From positions 20,895 to 84,894 of the forward strand of contig NZ_JAPSLH010000018.1 of NCBI RefSeq assembly GCF_031180965.1: a DNA stretch of 64,000 nucleotides, read 5' to 3'. The notes beneath the pieces were generated by a model. That model saw nothing but the letters and a program-made list of their open reading frames with translations, had not been told where the DNA came from and made no database searches. This document shows positions 18,607 to 27,336 of the stretch, piece by piece. This DNA comes from Chelativorans sp. (GTDB lineage: Bacteria; Pseudomonadota; Alphaproteobacteria; Rhizobiales; Rhizobiaceae). The position numbers were made by a program, and so were the translations under genes. The first letter of the stretch is position 1, and the number at the start of each line of letters is the position of its first letter.

Positions 18607-19484
18607 TTCGCCACATCCGTCAGGTTGACGCGCGCGATCCGCAGCGTGGCGAGCACCACTGCCATGCACAGCACCAAAAGCACCAGCGCATAGGCCGCGC
18701 CCCGGTTCCAGTCGCCGCCTTCGAAGAACCAGTTGTAGATGATCTCGGTAAACCAACGGCTGCCGGGCGCGCCGAGAAGGGCGGGTGCCACATAGCTGCC
18801 GGCGGCGAGCATGAAGGTGAAGACGCAGCCGGTGGCTATGCCCGCCTTGGCATGCGGGATAACAACGCGCCAATGCGTGCGCCAGACGGAGGCGCCGAGG
18901 TCCCTTGCCGCCTCGATCTGCGATTTTTCCAGGGATTCGATCGCGCTGTAGATCGGGAAGAGCATGAAGAGGATGTAGGCATAGACCATGCCGGCGAGCA
19001 CCCCTGCATTGCCGTACCAGCGCACGGGTTCGTCGATGATTCCCAACGAGAGGAGAAGCGCGTTGAGGGGTCCACGGAAGGCAAGCAGGATGTACCAGGC
19101 GAGTGTGCGCAGAACCTCGTTTATCCAGAACGGAATGGTGAGTGCCAGAAGCACCACTGCGGTCCGGTTGGGCGCGGCCGTCTGCGCCAGCCAGTAGGCG
19201 AGGGGATAGCAGACGACGAGAGTCAGGAACGCCACCAACGCACTCGCCCACACCGTCTTGAAGAAGATCGAGCGATGGACGCTCTCGTTAGCCAGGTAAA
19301 GGATGTTGTCGAGGGAATAGACGTCGCGCGGACCGCCGAGGTCCGCCGGCGGCAGGTTGGGCCGGAGCGCATAGTCGACCATCATGATGTTCGGCGCCAG
19401 CACCATGCCCGCGAGCCACACGGCGACGAGGGCTGCGAAAAGAGTGCCGAGCCCGGTGCCGAAACGCCCGTAAAATTCAGACAT
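18603..19484 (-). CDS. Spermidine/putrescine ABC transporter permease (PotH/PotB-type)
   Basis: A 293-residue permease. It opens with a hydrophobic helix at about residues 13-40 and carries the coupling loop EAARDLGASVWRTHWRVVIPHAK. Its start overlaps the end of the ATPase gene by 8 bases and its stop overlaps the next permease. PotH-like proteins pair with PotI-like ones to form the channel, which fits the next gene. Confidence 0.92.
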   Translation of the reverse strand: MSEFYGRFGTGLGTLFAALVAVWLAGMVLAPNIMMVDYALRPNLPPADLGGPRDVYSLDNILYLANESVHRSIFFKTVWASALVAFLTLVVCYPLAYWLAQTAAPNRTAVVLLALTIPFWINEVLRTLAWYILLAFRGPLNALLLSLGIIDEPVRWYGNAGVLAGMVYAYILFMLFPIYSAIESLEKSQIEAARDLGASVWRTHWRVVIPHAKAGIATGCVFTFMLAAGSYVAPALLGAPGSRWFTEIIYNWFFEGGDWNRGAAYALVLLVLCMAVVLATLRIARVNLTDVAK

Positions 19485-20544
19485 CAGCCAGCACCACCGC
19501 GTTCTCCGCGCGAAAGCTGAAGCTGGCCCGCTCGCCGATGGGAGGCGCCGAGCCGAGCTTGGTGTTCGGAATGGAGACGATCAGGCTGTTGCCGTCCTCG
19601 AGCGTCCCATAGGCAAGCGCGAAGGCGCCTTCGAAGTCGATGCGGTCTATCGTGGCGGCGATCGTATGCCCGCCCTCGGCACCGTAAGCGAGAGCCTCGG
19701 GCCGCACATAAAGCTTCGCCGGGGCCCCTGCCGAGAGCCCGTTGCTGGCGCGGCCGCGAAGGGGCCCATGCGGGCTGTCCAACGTCGCGAAGCCGCCTTC
19801 GACCGATGCCACTTTTCCGCCGATGGCGTTTGTTTCGCCGACGAAGCCGGCGACGAAGGGCGTAGCCGGATTGTCGTAAAGCTCGCGCGGCGCGCCGACC
19901 TGCTGCAGGATTCCGGCGCTCATCACGGCCACGCGGTCGGACATGGCGAGCGCCTCCGACTGGTCGTGGGTGATGTAGATGAAGGTGACGCCGGTGCGCT
20001 TCTGCAGCTCCCGCAGTTCCGAGCGCAAATGCTGCCTGAGCTTGAGGTCCAGCGCTGAAAGCGGCTCGTCGAGCAGCAGCACCTGCGGCTCCACGGCAAG
20101 CGCCCGGGCGATGGCCACACGCTGGCGCTGGCCGCCGGAGAGTTCGCCCGGCATCCGCTCGCCGAAACCCTCGAGCGCGACGAGCCTCAGCAGTTCCTCG
20201 GCTCTGGCCCGCCGCACGGACTTTTCCACGCCGCGCGCCTCGAGACCGAAGGCGATGTTCTCCCACACCGGCATGAGCGGAAAGAGTGCCAGCGACTGGA
20301 AAATCATGGCGGTCGGGCGCTGGTCGGGGCCGAGCCCACGCATGTCACGCCCACCGATTAAAATCTTTCCCTCGGTGGGCTGGAGAAAGCCGGCGACCAT
20401 GCGCAGGATCGTCGTCTTGCCGCAGCCAGAGGGGCCGAGGATGGAAAAGAACTCCCCCGCCTCGACGGTAAAGGAGACCTCGTGCACGGCCTGCGTGCGG
20501 CCGAAGCGCATGCCGACGCTGTGAAGCTCTACCGAATGTGACAT
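19477..20544 (-). CDS. Spermidine/putrescine ABC transporter ATP-binding protein (PotA/PotG-type)
   Basis: A 355-residue ATPase with Walker A GPSGCGKTT, signature LSGGQRQRV, Walker B LLLDEPLSALD and a C-terminal TOBE domain (about 270-350) that usually mediates regulation. It is separated from the binding-protein gene by 48 bases holding a perfect palindrome. Family assignment is secure; polyamine specificity is inferred from the operon. Confidence 0.93.
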   Translation of the reverse strand: MSHSVELHSVGMRFGRTQAVHEVSFTVEAGEFFSILGPSGCGKTTILRMVAGFLQPTEGKILIGGRDMRGLGPDQRPTAMIFQSLALFPLMPVWENIAFGLEARGVEKSVRRARAEELLRLVALEGFGERMPGELSGGQRQRVAIARALAVEPQVLLLDEPLSALDLKLRQHLRSELRELQKRTGVTFIYITHDQSEALAMSDRVAVMSAGILQQVGAPRELYDNPATPFVAGFVGETNAIGGKVASVEGGFATLDSPHGPLRGRASNGLSAGAPAKLYVRPEALAYGAEGGHTIAATIDRIDFEGAFALAYGTLEDGNSLIVSIPNTKLGSAPPIGERASFSFRAENAVVLADV

Positions 20545-20563
20545 GCTTGCCCGCGATATGGAA

Positions 20564-20585
20564 AGGGCGGGCCGCGGCCCGCCCT
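20564..20585. promoter_or_regulatory. Intercistronic palindrome between binding-protein and ATPase genes
   Basis: A perfect inverted repeat with 11-base arms (AGGGCGGGCCG / CGGCCCGCCCT) fills the gap just after the potD-type stop. Such hairpins commonly protect the 3' end of the abundant binding-protein message or partly terminate before the membrane genes. On the transcribed strand it is followed by only TTTCC, so partial termination is possible. Confidence 0.7.
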
Positions 20586-20592
20586 AGAGGGA

Positions 20593-21717
20593 TCAGGCGG
20601 AGAGGAACCGGTCCTGATATTCATTGCGCTTGGCGACGAACCAGCTCTCCTGGATCGGCCACCACCAGAGCTTCTCCAGCGCATCGCCGGGATAGGCGGC
20701 GGCGAAGAAGGCTTTGGCCTCATCGGAGGTGAGTTCCGCCGCGCCGACGGCGGTGGAGTTGATGGAGGTGGCATTGGTGTACATCGCACCGGCTTCGGGT
20801 GTGAGGAACCAGTTGATGAAGGCATAGGCCTGGTCGACGTTTTCCGCGCCCTGGGGGATGGAGACGCCCTCCATCCAGGTGAGCGCGCCTTCCTTGGGCG
20901 CGATGAAGCCGATCGGGAGCCCTTCCTTGGCGAGCGCCGCGGCAGTCGAATCCCAGGTCTGGCCGATGGCGCAGCCGTTGACGCGGAAGGCGCCCTGCGC
21001 CTCGTTCTCGTTGTTCCAGAACTGCGCGATATTGGCCTTCCGGCCGATCGCCTCGGCGAGAATGACGTCGTAGATCTTCGTCATGTTCTCTTCCGACTTG
21101 AAGGCCTCCACCATGGGCATGGGCAGCTTGCCCTCGGCTTCCAGCCAGAGCCCGAGGCCGACCAGGCCGGAATGGCCGCGCACCGTGGCCTTTCCCTGCA
21201 TCTCCGGCTTCCAGATGTCGCCATAGGACGCGGTGCCGTATTCAAGCGGCGCCTGCTCTTTGTCGAAGGCGATCGCCTCCGTGCCCCAGTCGGTCGGCAC
21301 CTGGTAGCGCTTGCCGCCGACCACCGCGCCCAAATTCGCCGAGTTGTTCCAGGCGCTGGGCAGGCACTTTGCCACCTCCACCTTCGACTCGTCGATGGGC
21401 TGCACAAGATCGAACTCGACATAGTTCGGCACCCGGTCGACGGTCGGCCAGATGATGTCGAAGCCGGCGCCGCTGTTGGCGCGCAGCTGGTTCAGGAGTT
21501 CGTCATTGGTGCCGTAGGGGGTGTAGTTCGGCTTGATGCCCGTGGCCTTTTCGAATGCCGCCAGCATCTCGTCGTTGAGATAGCCGGCCCAGGCGAAGAT
21601 GTTCACCGTCCCGGACGACCCTTGCGCGTATGCGCGCGAGATGAAGGGCGCCGCAATCGCCAGGCCCGCGATGGAAGCCGCGCCCTGGACAAAGCTGCGC
21701 CGTGTGATCGAATTCAT
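20593..21717 (-). CDS. Extracellular substrate-binding protein, spermidine/putrescine type (PotD/PotF-like), Tat signal
   Basis: A 374-residue periplasmic binding protein. The N-terminus TRRSFVQGAASIAGLAIAA followed by a cleavage site near RAYAQ is a twin-arginine signal. The mature start VNIFAWAGYLNDEMLAAFEKATG is typical of PotD/PotF. It starts at ATG 21717, from which the frame continues upstream only as a non-coding shadow. As first gene of the operon it is likely the most expressed. It is divergent from the cyanophycin operon with 277 bases between. Confidence 0.93.
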   Translation of the reverse strand: MNSITRRSFVQGAASIAGLAIAAPFISRAYAQGSSGTVNIFAWAGYLNDEMLAAFEKATGIKPNYTPYGTNDELLNQLRANSGAGFDIIWPTVDRVPNYVEFDLVQPIDESKVEVAKCLPSAWNNSANLGAVVGGKRYQVPTDWGTEAIAFDKEQAPLEYGTASYGDIWKPEMQGKATVRGHSGLVGLGLWLEAEGKLPMPMVEAFKSEENMTKIYDVILAEAIGRKANIAQFWNNENEAQGAFRVNGCAIGQTWDSTAAALAKEGLPIGFIAPKEGALTWMEGVSIPQGAENVDQAYAFINWFLTPEAGAMYTNATSINSTAVGAAELTSDEAKAFFAAAYPGDALEKLWWWPIQESWFVAKRNEYQDRFLSA

Positions 21718-21938
21718 GTGAAGCTCTCCCATTAAGTCCGTTGCCTGCGCAGCGGTTAGGCCCGTCATGTTACACGCAGATGAAAGCCGGGCAACGAAAA
21801 TGCATGACGGCGGGCCGCCGGCGAAAGATGCGTTGTGCCGCCGATTTCGCCGCATCGGATCCCGTTCCTTGACCGCCCGAGTCGCGCCTTTTGTCCAGGG
21901 CGGGGCGTAACGAGCGGAAAAGATTCCTGTAATTGCCG

Positions 21939-21963
21939 GGAACGCAGTGTTCGATCGCGTGTT
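21939..21963 (+). promoter_or_regulatory. Possible EcfG-like promoter of the cyanophycin operon
   Basis: GGAAC is followed after 16 bases by TGTT; the alphaproteobacterial EcfG consensus is GGAAC-N16/17-CGTT, so one base differs. The expected transcription start would fall about 22-25 bases before the ATG at 21995. Tentative. Confidence 0.35.
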
Positions 21964-21994
21964 TAGAGCGCACCCCGTTGTGTGGAGACACAGA

Positions 21995-24769
21995 ATGAAC
22001 AGCGCGATCGAGGATCGGACGCTCATCGGCTTCCGGCCGATGCACGTCCGGGAAGTCGCGATTTACCGCGGCCCGCATTTCTACAGCGAGCTGCCGATGA
22101 TTCGCATCCAGCTCGACCTTGGCGATCTGGAACACTGGCCGACCAATCGTCTTCCGGGCTTCGCCGAACGCCTGGCCGCCCTGCTCCCGGGGCTGCAGAG
22201 CCACGGTTGCAGCTATGGCACGGAAGGGGGCTTCATCCGGCGCCTGGAGGAGGGCACGTGGCTCGGCCATGTGACCGAACATGTCGCGCTGGAACTCCAG
22301 ACGATGATGGGGTCGCGGGCAACGCGCGGCAAGACGCGCTCGGTGCGCGGCAAGCCGGGCGTCTACAATGTCATGTATGCCTATTCGGACGAGCCGGTGG
22401 CGCTCTTGGCCGGACGCATTGCGCTGGAGCTGGTCCAGCACCTGTTGCCGGCGGAGCTGCGGGGCATCCAGGGCCTCGACGAGATCTACGAGACGCCCGA
22501 AACGCCGTTCGATCTCGCAGAGCGGCTGGAAGCCCTCAAAGACCTTCATCGTGATGTCGCCCTCGGCCCCACAACGGCCTCGCTCGTGCGCGAGGCGCAG
22601 CGCCGGGATATCCCGGTCTGGCGAGTGGACGATACGAGCCTGGTCCAACTCGGCCAGGGCAAGTACCAGAAGCGCATTCGCGCAAGTTGCACCGGCATCA
22701 CCTCCGAGATCGCGACCGAAATCGCCTGCGACAAGGATCTTACAAAACGCCTGCTGCAGGAAGCGGGCATTCCAGTTCCGCGCGGCTCAGTCGTCCGGTC
22801 GGCGGACGAGGCCGTCAAGGCGGCTGAGGATCTTGGCTATCCCGTCGTGGTCAAACCGCTCGAGGGCAACCACGGCCGCGGTGTCACGATCGGGATCGAG
22901 ACCGCCGACGAGGTGCGCTGGGCTTTCGACATCGCCCGCGAGCACGATCGGACGATCCTCGTCGAACAGCAATTCAGCGGCTCCGATCACCGCATCCTGG
23001 TGATCGGGGGCGAGGTGGTGGCAGTCGCCGAGCGGCTGCCGGCCCATGTGGTCGGCGACGGCCGCCGCTCCATCGCCGAGCTGATCGAAATGGTCAACCT
23101 GGACCCGCGTCGCGACGAGGGCCACTCGGCCTTCCTGACGCGCATCGAGGTGGACGAGTGCGTCGAGCATTTTCTTGAAAAGCGCGGGCTGACGCTGGCC
23201 AGCATTCCGCCGGAAGGCCGGCGGGTCGACTTGCGTCCGACCGCCAACCTGTCCACCGGCGGCACTGCGATCGACCGCACCGACGAGATCCATCCCGAAA
23301 ACGCACTGATCGCCCGGCGCGCCGCGCAGATCGTGGGGCTCGACGTGGCCGGCATCGACTTCCTCTGTCCGGACATCCGTCGGCCGGTATCGGAGACCGG
23401 CGGCGGAATCATCGAGGTCAATGCCGGGCCGGGCTTCCGCATGCATCTGCAGCCGTCCGAAGGACGGTCACGCAATGTGGCGCGGCCGATGATCGATCTT
23501 CTCTTCCCGCCCGGCTCCCGCAGCCGCGTGCCGATCTTCGCCATCACCGGAACCAACGGCAAGTCCACGACCTCGCGCATGCTCGCCCATATCCTGAAGC
23601 ATGCCGGGCTGAAGGTCGGGCTGGCCATGACGACAGGCATCTTCATCGACGGCCAGCGCATCGCCAAGGGCGATTGCTCCGGTCCGAGGAGCGCCCGTCT
23701 GATCCTGCGCGAGCCCACCATCGATGCGGCCGTGCTGGAAGTGGCCCGCGGCGGCATCCTCCGCGAAGGGCTTGGTTTCGACCGCTGCGATATTGGGGCG
23801 GTGCTCAACGTTTCGGCCGACCATCTTGGCCTGCGCGGGCTGGACACCGTGGAGGACCTTGCGCAGGTCAAGGGTGTCGTCGTGGAATCGGTGGCCCGCA
23901 ACGGCTGGAGCATCCTGAACGCCGACAATCAGCCGAGCGCCTCGTTGGAGCGTGTGGCCAGAGGCCGGATCTGCTACTTCTCCATGCGTGGGAAGAACGA
24001 ATGGCCGGCATTCCTGCGCCGCCACATCGCTGAAGGCGGGCGTGCTGTCACCTGTGAGATCGAGGCCGGCCGCTACGATATCGTCATTCATGAGGATTGC
24101 GAGAAGCTCTTTGTCATGGATGCGGCGGAAATACCCGCCACTTTCGGCGGCCTTGCCGACTTCAATGTCGAGAACGCGCTTGCCGCGATCGCCATGGCCT
24201 ACGCGCAGGATGTGCCTCTGGGGGTGATCCGCAAGGCGCTCTGCAGCTTTGCGACGAGCTTCGAGGAGCTGCCGGGCCGGCTCAACCGCTTCGATGGGCA
24301 TGGCTTTACGACAATCGTCGACTACGCGCACAACCCGGACGGGCTCGCTGCCCTCGGCCGCTTCGTGCGCAAGCTGAAGCGCCCCCTCCAGCGCTCGATC
24401 GGCATGATCGGCATCCCAGGCGACCGGCGCGACGTCGACATCCGCGAGATGGGCAGGCTGGCCGCCGGCCTTTTCGACACGATCGTGTTCAAGGAGGATG
24501 ACGAAAGGCGCGGCCGCGCGCCCGGCGTGATCGCCGGGCTGCTCAGGGAGGGTGCGCTTGAGGCGGGATGCCCGCCCGAACGCATCCACACGATCCTGCC
24601 GGAAAACGAGGCCGTACTCTTCTGCCTCCAACTCGCCCGGCCCGGCGACCTTGTCATCCTTGGTGCCGATGAATACGAAGCGGTCTGGCGCCAGGTCGTC
24701 GAATTCGAGGGCAATTCCCCCGTCGAAGATCCCTTCCGGGCCAATATTCGTCGATTGAAGGTGGGGTGA
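21995..24769 (+). CDS. cphA: Cyanophycin synthetase
   Basis: A 924-residue enzyme that polymerises aspartate and arginine into cyanophycin, adding Asp to the backbone and Arg to the side chain at the cost of ATP. The N-terminal domain (about 20-165, MHVREVAIYRGPHFYS) is followed by an ATP-grasp domain (about 220-480, with VKPLEGNHGRGVTIG and IEVNAGPGFRMHL) and a Mur-ligase-like domain whose P-loop GTNGKSTTS lies near residue 520 and whose late motif is VDYAHNPDGL. Full length argues for the two-substrate enzyme rather than the shorter CphA2. ATG 21995 has GGAGA upstream; an in-frame ATG at 22040 would give the shorter N-terminus common in the family. The stop touches the next start (TGATG). 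Confidence 0.95.
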   Translation: MNSAIEDRTLIGFRPMHVREVAIYRGPHFYSELPMIRIQLDLGDLEHWPTNRLPGFAERLAALLPGLQSHGCSYGTEGGFIRRLEEGTWLGHVTEHVALELQTMMGSRATRGKTRSVRGKPGVYNVMYAYSDEPVALLAGRIALELVQHLLPAELRGIQGLDEIYETPETPFDLAERLEALKDLHRDVALGPTTASLVREAQRRDIPVWRVDDTSLVQLGQGKYQKRIRASCTGITSEIATEIACDKDLTKRLLQEAGIPVPRGSVVRSADEAVKAAEDLGYPVVVKPLEGNHGRGVTIGIETADEVRWAFDIAREHDRTILVEQQFSGSDHRILVIGGEVVAVAERLPAHVVGDGRRSIAELIEMVNLDPRRDEGHSAFLTRIEVDECVEHFLEKRGLTLASIPPEGRRVDLRPTANLSTGGTAIDRTDEIHPENALIARRAAQIVGLDVAGIDFLCPDIRRPVSETGGGIIEVNAGPGFRMHLQPSEGRSRNVARPMIDLLFPPGSRSRVPIFAITGTNGKSTTSRMLAHILKHAGLKVGLAMTTGIFIDGQRIAKGDCSGPRSARLILREPTIDAAVLEVARGGILREGLGFDRCDIGAVLNVSADHLGLRGLDTVEDLAQVKGVVVESVARNGWSILNADNQPSASLERVARGRICYFSMRGKNEWPAFLRRHIAEGGRAVTCEIEAGRYDIVIHEDCEKLFVMDAAEIPATFGGLADFNVENALAAIAMAYAQDVPLGVIRKALCSFATSFEELPGRLNRFDGHGFTTIVDYAHNPDGLAALGRFVRKLKRPLQRSIGMIGIPGDRRDVDIREMGRLAAGLFDTIVFKEDDERRGRAPGVIAGLLREGALEAGCPPERIHTILPENEAVLFCLQLARPGDLVILGADEYEAVWRQVVEFEGNSPVEDPFRANIRRLKVG

Positions 24770-25641
24770 TGTGGTCGATCATTGTGCACGGCGGCGCCAA
24801 GACCATCGAGCCGTCCGAGAGGGAAGCGAATAGCGCCGGCTGCCTCGCCGCCATCGAGGCCGGTGCACGCATCCTGCGCGGCGGCGGCAGCAGCATCGAT
24901 GCAGTGGAAGCAGCGGTGAAGGTGCTCGAGGATGATCCGACCTTCAATGCGGGCCATGGCAGCGCGCTTAACGCCGAGGGAGAGATCGAGATGTGCGCGT
25001 CAGTCATGGAGGGCGCCAAGCTCAATGTCGGCGCCGTCACCGTGCTCAGGGGCGTCCGCAACCCCGTCAGCGTGGCTCGGACCATGCTGTTCGACGAGCC
25101 CATCCTGCTTGCCGGTTCGGGTGCCCGGCAATATGCCGCTGACAAGGGCCTGGAACTCTGCAGTCCGCAGGACCTGAAGTCGCCGGAGCAAAAAAGGAGC
25201 TCACCCAGTCGGGATACGGTTGGCTGCGTCGCCTTGGATGAAAAGGGCAACCTTGCCGTGGCCGTTTCCACCGGCGGCCTCGACGGAGCAGCGCCGGGCC
25301 GCGTCGGCGACTCCCCGCAACCCGGCTGCGGCTATTACGCGGACAATGCCATCGGCGCGGTCTGTTTCTCCGGCGACGGTGAGCAGATCGCCCGCGCCAT
25401 GCTCGCAGCCCGTGTCATGCACGGATTCGATGCGGTCGATCCCGGGCGCACCATAGAGGCCGCGCTCAACGCGCTTGCTCGCGTCGGCGGCGAGGCGGGG
25501 GCGATCGCGCTGGCGCCTGACGGCACGGCGGGATGGGCGCACAACAGCAGTCACTTCGCCGTCGCGATGGCGAGCAGCATATTGCCGAACCCGAAGGTTT
25601 TCCTCTCGAAGGAGGAAGAGGAGGAGCTTGCGCATGCCTGA
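24769..25641 (+). CDS. iaaA: Isoaspartyl peptidase/L-asparaginase (Ntn-hydrolase)
   Basis: A 290-residue plant-type asparaginase precursor. It is expected to self-cleave before Thr150 (RDTVGCVA) to form the nucleophile; VAVSTGGLDG and the Gly-rich GDSPQPGCGYYADN loop complete the active site. In cyanophycin breakdown this enzyme hydrolyses the beta-Asp-Arg dipeptide released by cyanophycinase, giving free aspartate and arginine. Its place between synthetase and cyanophycinase strongly supports that role. It starts at the ATG within TGATG shared with cphA; a GTG one codon upstream is also possible. It overlaps cphB by 8 bases. Confidence 0.93.
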   Translation: MWSIIVHGGAKTIEPSEREANSAGCLAAIEAGARILRGGGSSIDAVEAAVKVLEDDPTFNAGHGSALNAEGEIEMCASVMEGAKLNVGAVTVLRGVRNPVSVARTMLFDEPILLAGSGARQYAADKGLELCSPQDLKSPEQKRSSPSRDTVGCVALDEKGNLAVAVSTGGLDGAAPGRVGDSPQPGCGYYADNAIGAVCFSGDGEQIARAMLAARVMHGFDAVDPGRTIEAALNALARVGGEAGAIALAPDGTAGWAHNSSHFAVAMASSILPNPKVFLSKEEEEELAHA

Positions 25642-26467
25642 CAAGGTGAAGAAGGCCGGCCCGCGCCGGAAGGGAACCCTTGTCATCATAGGCGGCCACG
25701 AGGATCACGACGGAGAGCGGGTCATCCTGAAGGAGGTGGCCAGCCACATCCCAGACGGCAAGCTTGTGCTTGCCACCATCGCCTCCCACGAGCCGGAAGG
25801 CTATCTCGAGAAATACCAGGCCACCTTTGCCGAGCTCGGCGTGTCTCAGGTCAATGAACTTTACGTGGACGACCGTGCCGAGGCAGGCCTTGAGGAAAAG
25901 CTCGAGATGCTGGAGGGGGTGAACGCAATCTTCTTCTCCGGCGGCGATCAGTTGCGCATAACCAGCCAGATAGGCGACACGCCGATCTATGAGCGCGTGC
26001 ACGAGATCTACCAGTCGGGCGGGCTGATCGCCGGCACGTCCGCCGGTGCCTCGGTGATGAGCGACACGATGCTGGTGCGCGGCCCGAGCGCCACCTCCTT
26101 CCGCATCGGCGATCTGCACATGGCGCCGGGTCTTGGCCTCCTGCCCAATGTGATCATCGACCAGCATTTTGCACAGCGGGGCCGCATCGGCCGGCTCATC
26201 GGCGCCGTCTCGCAGAACCCGCGCGTTCTCGGCATCGGCATCGACGAGAACACCGCCATTGTCGTCCAGGGGGAAAGCTTCAAGGTGATCGGCAATGGCG
26301 CCGTCTATCTCGTCGACGGCGGGGGTGTCACCCATTCCAATATCGCGGAAGCCGCCGCTGATCAGGCCCTGTCGATCTACGATCTGAGGGTGCACGTCCT
26401 GAGCGCGGGCGACATTTTCGACCTTGCCACTCGCCGCCCTGCGCACGAGATCCAGGACAAAACCTAG
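25634..26467 (+). CDS. cphB: Cyanophycinase (peptidase S51), intracellular
   Basis: A 277-residue serine peptidase that cuts cyanophycin into beta-Asp-Arg dipeptides. The nucleophile Ser136 lies in GTSAGAS, with FSGGDQLRIT before it and DQHFAQRGRIGRL after it, all conserved in CphB. No signal peptide is present, so it acts in the cytoplasm on stored granules, unlike secreted CphE enzymes. ATG 25634 has an AGGAGG-like site inside the previous gene; the open frame upstream is a shadow. The gene ends 28 bases before a strong terminator. Confidence 0.94.
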   Translation: MPDKVKKAGPRRKGTLVIIGGHEDHDGERVILKEVASHIPDGKLVLATIASHEPEGYLEKYQATFAELGVSQVNELYVDDRAEAGLEEKLEMLEGVNAIFFSGGDQLRITSQIGDTPIYERVHEIYQSGGLIAGTSAGASVMSDTMLVRGPSATSFRIGDLHMAPGLGLLPNVIIDQHFAQRGRIGRLIGAVSQNPRVLGIGIDENTAIVVQGESFKVIGNGAVYLVDGGGVTHSNIAEAAADQALSIYDLRVHVLSAGDIFDLATRRPAHEIQDKT

Positions 26468-26494
26468 CCCGGCTCCTACCACCAGCCCAAACAG

Positions 26495-26520
26495 AAGAAG
26501 GCGGCCGAAGCCGCCTTCTT
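26495..26520 (+). terminator. Rho-independent terminator of the cyanophycin operon
   Basis: A perfect 11-bp stem (AAGAAGGCGGC / GCCGCCTTCTT) with a CGAA tetraloop follows cphB. The stem ends in TTCTT on the plus strand and AAGAAGG allows function on the minus strand too, for the convergent DUF892 gene. Confidence 0.85.
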
Positions 26521-26633
26521 GAACCGCAGGGTGCCAGTACATCCGTGGTCACCGCGGCGGTCAAGCCGCGTGTTGCCAGAGGCCAGGGAGGGAGTTGGCA
26601 CCTGGTAACCGCGGCAAGCTCTGCGCGCGAGGG

Positions 26634-27131
26634 CTACGCCGCTTTCTTGTTGGCTTTCGCCTCCGCCAACTGCGTCAGCAGCTCATCCGTCTTCTTTTCC
26701 TCCTCGAGATTCTGCTCGAAGATCCTGGCGGCCTCTTCCATGCCGAGCTGCTGGGCCCAGGTCCGGAGCGTGCCGTAGCGCGAAATCTCGTAGTGCTCGA
26801 TGGACTGGTTCGCAGCCACGATACCTGCGTCGAGCGCCTCCGAATCCGAGAATTCCTCCAGGATTTCCTGGCCTTCAGCCACGAGACCCTGCATCGCCTC
26901 GCAGGGCTTGCCGCGCGCCGCCCGGTCCATGCTCTCAAAAACCTTCTCCAGGCGTTCGATCTGGCCTTCGGTTTCCTGGCGATGGGTTTCCAGCGCCTTC
27001 CTCAATTCCTCGCTCTTGGCAGCCTTCGCCATCTTGGGAAGGGCGCGCAGCACCTGCTTCTCGGCGTGGTAGATGTCCTTCAGCGTCTCGAGCATCAGCG
27101 TTTCAAGGGTGCGGGTCTGGCTGCTGGGCAT
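26634..27131 (-). CDS. DUF892 ferritin-like protein (YciE/YciF family)
   Basis: A 165-residue all-helical protein matching DUF892: TLETLMLETLKDIYHAEKQVLRALPKMAKAA near the N-terminus and the EISRYGTLRTWAQQLGMEEAARIFEQNLEEE block near the C-terminus. The Glu/His pattern is ferritin-like, and the family is stress-induced in enterobacteria; its activity is not established. ATG 27131 has GGAGAG upstream. A near-perfect EcfG promoter about 40 bases before the start indicates control by the general stress response. The C-terminal Lys-rich tail (ANKKAA) is short. Confidence 0.9.
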   Translation of the reverse strand: MPSSQTRTLETLMLETLKDIYHAEKQVLRALPKMAKAAKSEELRKALETHRQETEGQIERLEKVFESMDRAARGKPCEAMQGLVAEGQEILEEFSDSEALDAGIVAANQSIEHYEISRYGTLRTWAQQLGMEEAARIFEQNLEEEKKTDELLTQLAEAKANKKAA

Positions 27132-27168
27132 TGCGCTCTCCTGTCTAAATCTTCCTGCGAGCCCTTCG

Positions 27169-27193
27169 AACGAGTATCGCGCCCATGTGTTCC
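27169..27193 (-). promoter_or_regulatory. EcfG (general stress sigma factor) promoter of the DUF892 gene
   Basis: Read on the minus strand, GGAAC is followed by 16 bases and CGTT, the exact consensus for sigma EcfG in Alphaproteobacteria. It lies 38-62 bases upstream of the DUF892 ATG, leaving a short leader. Confidence 0.75.
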
Positions 27194-27336
27194 ACACGTT
27201 GGAGAATTCTGCAGGGCTGGTACCGCGGTCGGGCTGCTTTTTCTCGCCTCGCCCGAACAATAGCGGTCATCCGGGGTTCGAAGGGCATCGGCGGCACGCC
27301 CGCGGCGGATCGGAGAAGATCAGGAAGGGATAAGCG

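Noticed and set aside
18607..19251. Upstream extension of the potI-type permease frame to 19251
   Set aside because: The extension is a shadow of the preceding permease gene; the conserved start overlaps its stop as ATGA.
21947..21994. GTG at 21947 as the cphA start
   Set aside because: It lies inside the putative promoter, adds 16 unconserved residues and lacks a ribosome site; ATG 21995 is better.
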